From positions 1 to 44,087 of the forward strand of contig DASVCT010000035.1 of NCBI GenBank assembly GCA_036381475.1: 44,087 nt of DNA, in the 5' to 3' direction. Below, in pieces: positions 1-7,680 of the stretch. Positions within the stretch are counted from its first letter, which is position 1. The number at the start of each line of letters is the position of its first letter. Under the pieces are notes generated by a model. The model made no database searches, was not told the DNA's origin, and worked only from the letters and a program-made list of their open reading frames with translations. Source of the DNA: ZC4RG29 sp036381475. GTDB lineage: Bacteria > Bacteroidota > Bacteroidia > Cytophagales > Cyclobacteriaceae. Position numbers and translations under genes: made by a program.

Positions 1-66
1 ACGTTACGAAGCTGTGTCGAAGATGCTCCTTGCGATGTATCGGAGCCACAGCAATTGATAATATTT

Positions 67-140
67 GGTCCGGTAGCTCAACTGGATAGAGCATCAGCCT
101 TCTAAGCTGACGGTTCGGGGTTCGAGTCCCTGCCGGATCG
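67..140 (+). tRNA. tRNA-Arg (anticodon TCT)
   Basis: A complete cloverleaf can be folded. The acceptor stem is GGTCCGG (67-73) against CCGGATC (133-139) with one G-U pair, followed by discriminator G140. The D arm starts GCTC at 76. The anticodon stem encloses the seven-base loop CTTCTAA, giving anticodon TCT, which reads AGA. The T arm is GGGGTTCGAGTCCC-like. CCA is not encoded. The gene lies just upstream of the REP/RAYT locus. Confidence 0.95.
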
Positions 141-233
141 CGAGAAAATCGTAGTTGTCCAAAGTCTGCTTGAAAGGTGCAGAGAATTGCGATTGTGGGC
201 TACATCAGTAGCCTTCCATTCTAGTGAAAGGAA

Positions 234-907
234 AAACATTGCGTCACTATGGGACGCTGTCTCACCTTGACCGATCCTTCTACAAACATTGCGTCCCTAT
301 GGGACGCCCCTCCACGCCAATCCAATCCGGTTTATACAAACATGGCATCCCTAATGGGATGCGGAGCACGTGTATAGCCATTCCGCGTTCGTCGTGCGAT
401 TCCATGAAACCCTTCGTTGAACACCGCCCTGCCCCTGCATCTGCCTCTGCAACTCTTCTTGGTAGGCAACTCACGGTCCCGTCGGGACCGAATGTTTGTA
501 GAAAGAGCGGGAATAGGAGTAAAATCGTCCCGTAGGGACGAAATGTTAAGCCCGGTATTAACAAATCGTTCCAATCAAAAGAGACAAACATTGCGTCCCT
601 ACGGGACGCTGTCTCACCTTGACCGATCCTTCTACAAACATTGCGTCCCTATGGGACGCCCCTCCACGCCAATCCAATCCGGTTTCTACAAACATGGCAT
701 CCCTAACGGGATGCGGAACGCGCCGATAGCCATTCCGTGTTCGTCGTGCGATTCCATCAAACCCTTTGTTGAACACCGCCCTGCCTCTGCATCTACATCT
801 GCATCTGCATCTTTTTTCAACCAACTCACGGTCCCGTAGGGACCGAATGTTTGTAGAAAGAGCGGCAATAGGAGTAAAATCGTCCCGTAGGGACGAAATG
901 TTTGTTA
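234..907. repeat. REP-like hairpin array, left block
   Basis: Ten short palindromes lie here, each next to the head motif ACAAACATT or a close variant. Forward units (head 5' of the hairpin) have hairpins at 241-257, 291-307, 345-362, 593-609, 643-659 and 697-714. Reverse units (head 3', read as AATGTTTGT) are at 474-490, 526-540, 829-845 and 881-895. The typical stem is GCGTCCC/GGGACGC around a short TA-containing loop. Variants are GCATCCC/GGGATGC, CGGTCCC/GGGACCG and CGTCCC/GGGACG, all still pairing. The order forward-forward-forward-reverse-reverse occurs twice, because a segment of about 320 bp is duplicated at an offset of 352-355 bp. Hexamers related to CTGCAT sit between the forward and reverse groups. 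Open reading frames here merely read through the repeats. Confidence 0.9.
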
Positions 908-1041
908 TCCAGGCAATAAAGGAACACCCCAACCGGCAAAATCAATATACAACAAGGCGGCCTCGTTATAACGCATAGGCTATTTGCAATATTTGTCTTT
1001 ATCATATAATTTTGATTCACAAACCAAAAAAAGATCCACTT

Positions 1042-1503
1042 ATGCCCAACACGTACACCCAACTGTACGTCCAATTTGTTTTTGCCGTACAGAATCGATT
1101 CTGTCTAATTTCTCCGGAATGGGAAGAGGAACTAAAGATGTACATCACCGGCATAGTTCAAAATCACAAACATAAAATGATTGCAATCAACGGCATGCCG
1201 GACCATCTCCACGTATTTGTAGGTCTTCATCCCACCCAGTCAATATCCGATTTGATGCAGGTCACTAAGGGAGATTCCTCGGAATGGATAAACAAAAACA
1301 AGTTTGTTAGAGGCCGATTCACCTGGCAGGACAGCTATGGCGCATTTTCATACAGCAGAAGCCAGATTGACAAGGTGTACCAATATATTATGAACCAAAA
1401 GGAGCATCACAAGAAGACCACATTTATCGAAGAATATATCAATTTGTTGGAAGAGTTCGGAGTAAATTATGACCCTCGTTACATCTTTCACCCGATATTG
1501 TAA
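1042..1503 (+). CDS. REP-associated tyrosine transposase (RAYT), Y1/HUH family
   Basis: This 153-residue protein is a single Y1_Tnp domain of the IS200/IS605 superfamily. The HUH motif is His-Leu-His at residues 55-57 (context GMPDHLHVFVG). The catalytic tyrosine is probably Tyr115 (or Tyr113), in the stretch VYQYIMNQKEHH, which is the family signature. The family nicks and joins single-stranded DNA at hairpins through a 5'-phosphotyrosine link. The ATG at 1042 is chosen over a TTG at 1012 because family members usually begin with a residue run like MPNTYTQLYVQF. The gene has no TnpB partner and no IS ends. Instead it sits between REP-like hairpins on both sides, the nearest at 881-895 and 1581-1597. 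This is the layout of a REPtron, in which a domesticated transposase is linked to non-autonomous REPs. The reading frame and active-site residues are intact. Confidence 0.9.
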   Translation: MPNTYTQLYVQFVFAVQNRFCLISPEWEEELKMYITGIVQNHKHKMIAINGMPDHLHVFVGLHPTQSISDLMQVTKGDSSEWINKNKFVRGRFTWQDSYGAFSYSRSQIDKVYQYIMNQKEHHKKTTFIEEYINLLEEFGVNYDPRYIFHPIL

Positions 1504-1568
1504 ACAGCGCTCGTGTCGGAACAACAAGGTCCTTTTCGGCATTGGTTTAGCCTCAAACCTTCCTAGAC

Positions 1569-2008
1569 GAAACAAACATTGCGTCCCTACGGGACGCGCG
1601 TTTTCCACCGATACATCTCTCTACAAACATTGCATCCCTAACGGGATGCGGAGCCCGCAGACAGCCATTCCAGTTGAACCACGTGGATTCCAATAAAATA
1701 TTTTGTGGTACAGCTACGCTGCATCTGCATCTTTTTTCAGCCAACTCACGGTCCCGTAGGGACCGAATGTTTGTAGAAAGAGCGGGAATAGGAGTAAAAT
1801 CGTCCCGTAGGGACGAAATGTTAAACCCGGCATTAACAATCGTTCCAATCAAAAGAGACAAACATTGCGTCCCTACGGGACGCTGTCTTACCATGACCAA
1901 TCCTTCTACAAACATTGCGTCCCTATGGGACGCCCCCTCCCTGCCATAACCCAATTCTTACAAACAACCTTGACCGACTCTCCTACAGACATTGTGTCCC
2001 TAAGGCAC
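1569..2008. repeat. REP-like hairpin array, right block
   Basis: Six well-formed hairpins of the same family as the left block. Forward units are at 1581-1597, 1632-1649 (GCATCCC variant), 1867-1883 and 1917-1933. Reverse units are at 1749-1765 and 1801-1815. A decayed forward copy with a broken stem follows at about 1992-2008. Neighbouring hairpins start 50-52 bp apart within each group, as in the left block. Sequence between the hairpins (for example GTAGAAAGAGCGGGAATAGG) is shared with the left block, so whole composite modules and not just hairpins have been copied. Confidence 0.88.
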
Positions 2009-2077
2009 CGCCCCCAATGACGTATGCTACAAACTCACGCGTAGGATTTTCCAGCAGAAACTTAGAGGCGCCAGGAT

Positions 2078-3730
2078 TCACGTAAGCTTCCAGTCGCCCT
2101 TGCGCCCCTGAAACATCACGCTGCCATCAGCGCTACGCACTATTCTTTCCACGTCAATCGCCCGCAACCTCTCCAACCCTTCAAACAACGGCGAAGCCTT
2201 CCCCTCCGCCAACAACCCCCGCGGCCCCGTCGCCTTCTCCAACGTAATACGCGCGGCTCCTCCAAACGAAGCAATACACTGCAACATCCAATCCGCGGCA
2301 AAGCGCGTGTGTTGCCTGGGATCAACGTCGTTACCTCTTGGAGCGAGCGTCAGCGGTGAGACAAATATGGGTTTGTCGGTAAAGCTTCGTATCGTGGCGA
2401 TGACGTCCGGACCCGTCTGCAAATTCTCAATGATCGTCCGCGTATCGGAAGCATGTGCCTGTGGAAAGAAAGGAAAGCTCACAAAGTCGTACAAGTCGCC
2501 TTCAGGCCTTTCGCGATTGACTTCGGTGAAGTATGTGTTGCTGCCATATCCCACCAGGACATCCGGTACCAACTTTTTGATCAAGGGATAAAACTGTTCA
2601 AGCAAACGAAGAGGCGTGGCCAAATACCCAATGGCAAGAGGAAGCACGTGGGAAACAAGCCTCCCCTTCCCCGCCAACGCCTGGGCAACCGCGTCGAGTT
2701 CATCAGCCTCCATGGTATCAAAAAACACAACCGCCTCCAGTCGCGTGCCCAGTAACGCCGCCTCATGTGCAGCTTCATCAAGGCGATTTTTCCAACCCAC
2801 ACCCGACAAATCCAATTCAACCCGGTAATGATCAAACGGAACGCCTTTCAACTTTTCAACTTCATCATCCGTCAACGGCGCTCCGTAATGCTTTTCATAG
2901 CCCATCGCCGGAAATGGAAAAGTTTTTTCTTCTTCATCTCGCTTTGCAAATACAGCAGTGCCAGTGACCTTGACTGTAACTTTATTGTACACCGCATCAC
3001 CCGGATTCACATCGACGGGGATTGGAATCGAAACCGGCGTGCTATAGGTCTTAAATGACGCGTCTCCCCAGTTGCGCTGGTCTTCCGTTTCAAAGATGTC
3101 TCCTTCAAAGGCACATTCCACCCTGATGCCTTGGTGCGCATAATTCAGGCGCCGGATGTTCATCATCACCTGGTGCGGACTGATCGTCTGCGGAAACGCA
3201 TACCGGGTTGTTGAACCATCGTCAGCCATGACGTCCACCTCAGCGCCTTTGGACCATAAGCTGTGAAGCGTACAAAGGCCTATGCGATTTCTGCGAAATG
3301 ACGCCAGGGCACGCCCGCGCATTTCCATGCTGATCGTATTGTCCGGCTTTCCTTCCAGGAAAATGTCTGCCGTATAGACCTGCCTCCCCTTATGCTTATA
3401 CTCGGCCGTATAGCTGATCCGAAAGCCGCCCTCGAACTGCTCTATCTTTTCATCACGGATATCATACGGGAGCGTTGCCCAGGTTTCGTCGCGGAGCGCG
3501 CTGTACAGCATCGTGAATACTTCGGTGTTTCCTAAGGTGATCTGCCGGAGATTTCCGTGTTCGTAGAGGCATGATAAAGCGCCGGCACGGAGTGGGGTTA
3601 CCGGGAGGAGATGAACGTCCGAAAATGTGTTGAAATGCCGGCCTGCCGGCGTAACGTTCGCTTGATTTTCCATGTCGTCCGGCACGCCGGCAGGTTGACG
3701 TGTTGGTGTGTTGATGTTCGTGTGTGCCAT
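2078..3730 (-). CDS. D-apionate lactonase-like (ApnL family) protein
   Basis: This is a long protein of 550 residues from the first ATG. The central block near residues 148-230 has the pattern I associate with the ApnL family: NRIGLCTLH, FPQTISPHQ, then FETEDQRNWGDASFKTY. ApnL proteins hydrolyse D-apionolactone to D-apionate and have an N-terminal beta-sandwich, a TIM-like barrel and a C-terminal beta domain. The length fits. No signal peptide is visible. The start is uncertain: an ATG at 3673 (Met20) is an alternative, and the first 30 residues are encoded over an 11-bp inverted repeat and look unlike a conserved domain. No other apiose or apionate gene lies nearby, so the true substrate may be a different sugar lactone or glycoside. 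Family recognition is from memory of motifs. Confidence 0.65.
   Translation of the reverse strand: MAHTNINTPTRQPAGVPDDMENQANVTPAGRHFNTFSDVHLLPVTPLRAGALSCLYEHGNLRQITLGNTEVFTMLYSALRDETWATLPYDIRDEKIEQFEGGFRISYTAEYKHKGRQVYTADIFLEGKPDNTISMEMRGRALASFRRNRIGLCTLHSLWSKGAEVDVMADDGSTTRYAFPQTISPHQVMMNIRRLNYAHQGIRVECAFEGDIFETEDQRNWGDASFKTYSTPVSIPIPVDVNPGDAVYNKVTVKVTGTAVFAKRDEEEKTFPFPAMGYEKHYGAPLTDDEVEKLKGVPFDHYRVELDLSGVGWKNRLDEAAHEAALLGTRLEAVVFFDTMEADELDAVAQALAGKGRLVSHVLPLAIGYLATPLRLLEQFYPLIKKLVPDVLVGYGSNTYFTEVNRERPEGDLYDFVSFPFFPQAHASDTRTIIENLQTGPDVIATIRSFTDKPIFVSPLTLAPRGNDVDPRQHTRFAADWMLQCIASFGGAARITLEKATGPRGLLAEGKASPLFEGLERLRAIDVERIVRSADGSVMFQGRKGDWKLT
3642..3694. repeat. 11-bp inverted repeat at the 5' end of the ApnL-like gene
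   Basis: CCTGCCGGCGT (3642-3652) is exactly inverted as ACGCCGGCAGG (3684-3694) with 31 bp between. It lies within the first codons of the ApnL-like reading frame if the most upstream ATG is used. It could be a small GC-rich repeat that has invaded the leader, or an operator if translation actually starts downstream. Confidence 0.6.
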
Positions 3731-3806
3731 GAGTAAAAGGCAGTGATAAGTTTGCCAAGGTACTGCTGGCTAATATAGGGTTAAAGGGTTGCTGGCGCAA
3801 CCTGCT

Positions 3807-4565
3807 CTAGGCGGGGTTGAGCTTGCGCAGGAGGAGCTTGCCGGATTGTTTGAGCAGGTAGGAGTCGCGTTGCGACTTTTGGTAATGAAACAGGCGTTCC
3901 ATGACGACGATCTCGTCAACATTCCAGAGGCGTCCGTACATTTTTCCAATCGCGACAAGATGCTCGGCAGGCAGGCCTAATCTGCCCATCGTGCGGATAC
4001 CTCGATGAAAATTGACCGGCCCGAATTTCATTCGGTTGTTATCAACGAGCGAAAATTCGAAGCGTCCGCCAATCTTTTTGTACAGGATGTTCCCTATGGA
4101 ATAGTCGCCATGGTAGATCTGCGATTGATGTAGCCGATACGTAAACGTTGCCAGGTCTTCGAGCAACGTCGTTTGCTCGTCGGAAGTAAGCTTGCGAATA
4201 GTCTTCAGCGGCTGAAAGTCGGTGTACTCGCTTATAAAAAAACTGTCGGTGAGTATGCCGCGAGAAAAGCATTCGATATAGGCTATGGGTCGGGGGGTAC
4301 GAAATCCGTTCTCGAGAAGGACACCGGCATAGTCGAATGCGCGTTGGGCTTTTGACGGATAGAAGTATGTGTACCGGATGCGGTTGGGTAAGTAGATGCG
4401 TCCATACGACTTGATAACCAATGCGGTATCTGCCATCTCGTCGCGACGGAGTACGTTTCTATCCTTGTGAATTATTTTCCCCAACGAATGAAATCGCAAC
4501 GGGATATCGCGCACATAGTCTTCCAAGTGCCGGTAGTCGGGGTGTACAACAACTTTTGTCATCAT
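3807..4565 (-). CDS. WaaP/Kdo-kinase-like lipopolysaccharide kinase family protein
   Basis: A 252-residue protein with a protein-kinase-like fold of the lipopolysaccharide kinase (Kdo/WaaP) family. Lys52 (ALVIKSYG) is the likely ATP-binding lysine. HGD at 152-154 with Asn159 (YHGDYSIGNILY) forms the catalytic loop, and Asp175 (LVDNNRMKFG) takes the metal-binding position. Such enzymes phosphorylate the inner-core sugar of lipopolysaccharide in the cytoplasm. The frame is open upstream to 4733, but I start at the paired ATGs at 4565/4562 because the longer version would run through a transcription terminator at 4716-4741 and its extra 56 residues look non-conserved. No other LPS-core gene is adjacent, so the acceptor cannot be told from context. 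Confidence 0.75.
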   Translation of the reverse strand: MMTKVVVHPDYRHLEDYVRDIPLRFHSLGKIIHKDRNVLRRDEMADTALVIKSYGRIYLPNRIRYTYFYPSKAQRAFDYAGVLLENGFRTPRPIAYIECFSRGILTDSFFISEYTDFQPLKTIRKLTSDEQTTLLEDLATFTYRLHQSQIYHGDYSIGNILYKKIGGRFEFSLVDNNRMKFGPVNFHRGIRTMGRLGLPAEHLVAIGKMYGRLWNVDEIVVMERLFHYQKSQRDSYLLKQSGKLLLRKLNPA

Positions 4566-4715
4566 CGCATTGGGTGGTACAAGCTTGCGCACCAACGTGC
4601 CGGGAGCTTCTTTTTCTACGAAAAAAAACGGCCGATGGTTCCGCAGCTGAACGCGATTTTGTTTCGCATACAGCCAGAAAAAAACGTCTGCCGAGCGTGT
4701 CAAATTTCCGCAACT

Positions 4716-4741
4716 AAAAAAGCAGGGCCACACGGGCCCTG
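4716..4741 (-). terminator. Rho-independent terminator after the ECF41 partner gene
   Basis: Read on the minus strand, a 7-bp GC-rich stem CAGGGCC/GGCCCTG (4741-4723) with a 5-base loop is followed after one base by six T residues (4721-4716). It lies 47 bp past the stop of the gene at 4788-5381 and on the correct strand to end that transcript. It also argues against the long start of the downstream kinase gene. Confidence 0.8.
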
Positions 4742-4787
4742 AGCGATGTCGTCAATCCGGAATAAAAAAGTCGTTTAATCCGTCTTC

Positions 4788-5381
4788 TCAACGGTTTTCG
4801 GCGGGCACGGGCTCGCGATTTTCTGCGGACTTGTCGGCAGGAATCTGGCACAAGCCATCGGATCCGATGTTAAACGCGCCATTCATCAGATTGTAAATGT
4901 GCTCGTGGGTTACGGCCCAGGCCATTTCAACGATCTGACGTTCTGTGAAATACTGTCTCACCCATTCGAAGGTTTCATCCGATATCCTTTTGTTCAACGT
5001 GAGCTCTTCCGCAAATTGGAGGGCTGCACGTTCCTCTTCTGAAAACATCGGCGATTCACGGAAGCGGCTCACTTCCAGCAATTTGTCATAGTGTTCCGGG
5101 TAGTGTTTCATCGCCTCAGCCTTACCAATGTCGATACAAAAGTGGCATGTATTCAATTGCGCCACATGGGCGCGGATCAACAGGGCCAGGTGTTTTGGCA
5201 GCTTGTAGCTTTGTTCCAGTTGTGGAAGCTTTTGCGTGAATCGCGCGAAGCTGACCGGCAACCGCGCATAGATCACCTTGAGCGGCGTCAACACCTTTCC
5301 GAACTGCTTCTTTGAAAACTGGTAAGCCATCTTCATAGCGATCCCCGAGGGATTTTCGATAGGAGCAAATCTTGTTTCCAT
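4788..5381 (-). CDS. Carboxymuconolactone decarboxylase / AhpD-like protein (ECF41 partner)
   Basis: A 197-residue all-helical protein of the carboxymuconolactone decarboxylase/AhpD family. The redox motif is CHFC (context QLNTCHFCIDIGKAEA), a CxxC followed by an acidic/helical segment. Such proteins act as thiol peroxidase-linked reductases or as decarboxylases; which applies here is unknown. I prefer the ATG at 5381 (METRFAP...) over that at 5408 because a promoter-like motif at 5411-5436 would place the transcript start near 5400. The gene directly follows a sigma factor of the ECF41 group. In that group a carboxymuconolactone decarboxylase, oxidoreductase or epimerase (COE) gene is the usual neighbour and main target, so this is almost certainly the regulated partner. 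Confidence 0.85.
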   Translation of the reverse strand: METRFAPIENPSGIAMKMAYQFSKKQFGKVLTPLKVIYARLPVSFARFTQKLPQLEQSYKLPKHLALLIRAHVAQLNTCHFCIDIGKAEAMKHYPEHYDKLLEVSRFRESPMFSEEERAALQFAEELTLNKRISDETFEWVRQYFTERQIVEMAWAVTHEHIYNLMNGAFNIGSDGLCQIPADKSAENREPVPAENR

Positions 5382-5410
5382 GTCACATGAGCTTTTTAGT
5401 TCGCCCATAT

Positions 5411-5436
5411 GACCCCTGCACTACGATTTTGTGACA
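5411..5436 (-). promoter_or_regulatory. Candidate ECF41-type promoter of the COE gene
   Basis: On the minus strand TGTCACA (5436-5430) is followed after 15 bases by GGTC (5414-5411). The described ECF41 promoter is TGTCACA then CGTC about 16 bases later. The -35 element is exact and the -10 differs by one base. It lies over the stop codon of the sigma gene and immediately before its partner gene, where a target promoter is expected. TGTCACA also occurs on the plus strand at 5381-5387, making a widely spaced inverted pair. Confidence 0.55.
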
Positions 5437-6281
5437 GTTTTTGAAAAAATTTTATCGGGGTTCCGCACCGTATATATCGCCCTGATCTTATCGCCCTCAA
5501 TGTCGATTGTGAAAATGGTATCGATCTTGCCGGACTCTTTGCTGAGGAATAGCGTTCCGGGACTTCCGTTCACGTCTACGAACTTCGATTCAATTTTGTC
5601 CTTGATCCGGTTCACGATCGGCAGCCAGAACCTGAGCACAGAATCGTGACCGTACAGAGGCACCGCAGCTGCAGCGACTTTGCCTCCACCGTCTGAGAAG
5701 AACGAGACATCTTCAGCAAGAAGCCTTTTCAGTTCTTCTTCGTCGTTCCGTTCACAGGCATTCAGAAAGGCCTCGATAAGGCGTTGCTGTTGGGCACGGT
5801 CGGCCTGGAAGCGCGAACGCGGCCGCTGGATTTTCTCCCGCGCCCGGTGCAGCAGTTGGCGCGTGTGATCTTCCGGCAGCCCACAAAGGTCCCCTATTTC
5901 ACGGTAGGAATAATCGAACGCTTCCCTCAGTATGAAAACTGCCCGCTCCATGGGATTCAACTTTTCCAGGAGTGTTAGAACGGCGTACGGCAACAGGTCC
6001 GGCGTGTTCCGCTCCGGCGCCGGCGTCTCATTCACGATGGGTACCGGAAGCCACGGACCTTTGTACAGCTCCCGCTCCTTCCGGGCGGCCTCCAGCCGGT
6101 CGATGGATTTGTTTACGACTACGCGACTCAGGTAAGCCTTGGGGTGTTGCACCGAGCGCTCCTTTTCATACCACGTCGCAAACGCGTCCTGCACAATGTC
6201 TTCCGCCTCCTGAATGTCGCCAAGTATGTTATAAGCAAGCGATATGAGAAGCGGCCGATGCTTATGGATGTTTTCGTCCAT
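5421..6281 (-). CDS. ECF41-type RNA polymerase sigma factor with C-terminal SnoaL-like domain
   Basis: A 286-residue sigma-70 family ECF factor. Region 2 spans about residues 8-70 (AYNILGDIQEAEDIVQDAF) and region 4 about 95-150 with its helix-turn-helix (YSYREIGDLCGLPEDHTRQLLHRAREKI). The C-terminal extension is SnoaL/NTF2-like and has the three signatures of ECF41: WLPVP (77-81) in the linker, DGGGK (197-201) and NPDKI (274-278). In this group the extension replaces a separate anti-sigma factor and modulates core binding. I start at the ATG at 6281 (MDENIHKHRP) rather than 6308 because sigma region 2 follows directly. The COE partner starts after the stop codon. No TGTCACA motif was seen upstream of the sigma gene itself. 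Confidence 0.9.
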   Translation of the reverse strand: MDENIHKHRPLLISLAYNILGDIQEAEDIVQDAFATWYEKERSVQHPKAYLSRVVVNKSIDRLEAARKERELYKGPWLPVPIVNETPAPERNTPDLLPYAVLTLLEKLNPMERAVFILREAFDYSYREIGDLCGLPEDHTRQLLHRAREKIQRPRSRFQADRAQQQRLIEAFLNACERNDEEELKRLLAEDVSFFSDGGGKVAAAAVPLYGHDSVLRFWLPIVNRIKDKIESKFVDVNGSPGTLFLSKESGKIDTIFTIDIEGDKIRAIYTVRNPDKIFSKTVTKS

Positions 6282-6429
6282 GGCGCAAGTATAACATTCC
6301 GGCAACAAACGCCAATGCGGGGCGCTTCTGCACCCCGCGGGCTACATGTTGAAACCGAAGCGAAAGCGAAAAAAATCCTTCCTTTTATAGAAAACTTGGT
6401 AAATTTAGTTAGGGAGGCCGATGGAAAGG

Positions 6430-6445
6430 AAGCACCAAGGTGCTT
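6430..6445. repeat. Short palindrome upstream of the UPF0114 gene
   Basis: AAGCACC-AA-GGTGCTT is a 7-bp inverted repeat with a 2-bp centre, 46 bp before the GTG at 6492. It could be a protein-binding operator. Nothing else supports a specific regulator. The rest of 6282-6491 holds a second GC-rich hairpin near 6316-6340 and no gene. Confidence 0.35.
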
Positions 6446-6491
6446 GCGACGCTTGGGTCATCTCACCCGAATCACCACCTAAAGGCAGTAC

Positions 6492-6983
6492 GTGAAAAAC
6501 CTGTTTAGTTTGCTACGAGTGCTCATCAGCACTATTGCATTGATCGTATTCACATCCGGGATCGTGCTGACCGTCCTCGGCGGGTATGACTTCATCCATA
6601 CGTTCACCTACCTCGGTGACGACGGACATAACGTCGTCGGGATGATGGCAGTGAGCCTGCTTCGTTCAGTCGACCTTTTCCTGATCGCGATCGTATTCTT
6701 CGTTTTTTCCGTGGGAGTATTCGCGCTTTTCAATACTAAAGAAGAACGCGTCTTTCCAATCAACTTTCCAAAATGGCTGGAGATCAGGAATTTCATTCAG
6801 CTTAAGGTGATCCTTTGGGAGGCGATCCTCACTACGCTGGTTGTGTCATACCTCGCCGGACTTGCGGAGCAACGCATGCAGGGGGAGCCACTGGGACCTC
6901 AGCACTTAATTATTCCAGGCGCGATCCTCCTGATCGCGATAAGCCTATTTTTTCTGAAGAAGGGGGAGCATAAAGAAGGCTGA
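6492..6983 (+). CDS. UPF0114 (YqhA-like) integral membrane protein
   Basis: A 163-residue protein with about four membrane segments, near residues 10-32, 52-80, 105-124 and 137-155. The motif SLLRSVDLFLIAIVFFVFSVGVFALF and a following WLEIRNFIQLK segment match the YqhA/UPF0114 family, a widespread inner-membrane family of unknown function. The start is GTG at 6492, giving MKNLFSLLRVLIST; no better ATG exists. The gene stands alone between the divergent sigma operon and a small secreted protein. Confidence 0.8.
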   Translation: MKNLFSLLRVLISTIALIVFTSGIVLTVLGGYDFIHTFTYLGDDGHNVVGMMAVSLLRSVDLFLIAIVFFVFSVGVFALFNTKEERVFPINFPKWLEIRNFIQLKVILWEAILTTLVVSYLAGLAEQRMQGEPLGPQHLIIPGAILLIAISLFFLKKGEHKEG

Positions 6984-7094
6984 ACAATCCGTGGACAAAA
7001 ATCAACCTACCGTCTGATTAACCTCATGAGATAACGCATAACAAACTGGCATCTTTGAATCGTATAATTTATTTCGATCAAATTTGCCGCCGTT

Positions 7095-7418
7095 ATGAAG
7101 ACACTCGTGAACATTTTTTTTGTCAGCCTCTTTTCGACGATCGCCTTTGTTGCCTCTGCGCAAACCAAAGTAGCTGGCAGTCGCCCCATCTCAAAACCCG
7201 TTCAGAAGATCAGCAACAAATGGCTTGCGGACGAGCCGTTGGCTACCGTTGCGTCCCGCGGTTATCAGGTTCAGACACTCTCGAAGGACGTGCAGCGCAT
7301 TAGTAACCGTTTTAGAAAGGAACCTAAACCCGGTAACATGATGTCCGTTGGGTACCCGGCTTGGACGATTCAAAAGAAGGTTCACAGAGTAGCGGTGCCT
7401 GCAAGAACGTGGGAATGA
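7095..7418 (+). CDS. Small secreted protein of unknown function
   Basis: A 107-residue protein with a clear Sec signal peptide: Lys3, a hydrophobic stretch to about residue 20 and a likely cut after VASAQ. The mature part is basic and contains two similar segments (PVQKISNKWLADEP... and DVQRISNRFRKEP..., then TIQKKVHRVAVP), suggesting short internal repeats. I do not recognise the family. It probably acts in the periplasm or at the cell surface. An AT-rich stretch upstream (about 7060-7085) could hold the promoter. Confidence 0.7.
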   Translation: MKTLVNIFFVSLFSTIAFVASAQTKVAGSRPISKPVQKISNKWLADEPLATVASRGYQVQTLSKDVQRISNRFRKEPKPGNMMSVGYPAWTIQKKVHRVAVPARTWE

Positions 7419-7495
7419 TCAGATAAAATAAGGAAGGACCTCATTTCTAAAATTCCGCAAGGCCGATCAAGTAGAAATTTTCCTTATATACCAAG

Positions 7496-7569
7496 TCGGG
7501 GCGACTGGATTCGAACCAGCGACCCCCTGGTCCCAAACCAGGTGCGCTACCGGACTGCGCTACGCCCCG
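7496..7569 (-). tRNA. tRNA-Pro (anticodon TGG)
   Basis: On the minus strand the acceptor stem CGGGGCG pairs with CGCCCCG, followed by discriminator A (position 7496). The anticodon arm is CCTGG-TTTGGGA-CCAGG with anticodon TGG, which reads CCA and wobbles to other proline codons. The T arm holds GGTTCGAATCC. CCA is not encoded. Confidence 0.95.
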
Positions 7570-7680
7570 AATTCCACTCTATACTGAGAGAATGTGCGTG
7601 GATGCCACATTCCCGGGAGGCAAATATAACGCTTACGTCGGGAGTTCCAATCCTTGTGCCGCACGCATCAATTGTCTGAA

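Noticed and set aside
224..1074. Several overlapping reading frames of 60-140 codons on both strands in the repeat block
   Set aside because: They read through REP hairpins and are arginine/cysteine-rich with the same peptides repeated in each copy. No family is recognisable and the repeats fully explain them.
234..2008. Possible CRISPR array, because of regular 50-bp spacing of short repeats
   Set aside because: The repeats are palindromes in both orientations with shared spacer sequence between modules and no cas genes. Spacers are not unique.
4566..4733. N-terminal extension of the WaaP-like kinase
   Set aside because: The extension would be encoded across a strong minus-strand terminator and shows no conserved pattern; the paired ATGs at 4565/4562 are a better start.
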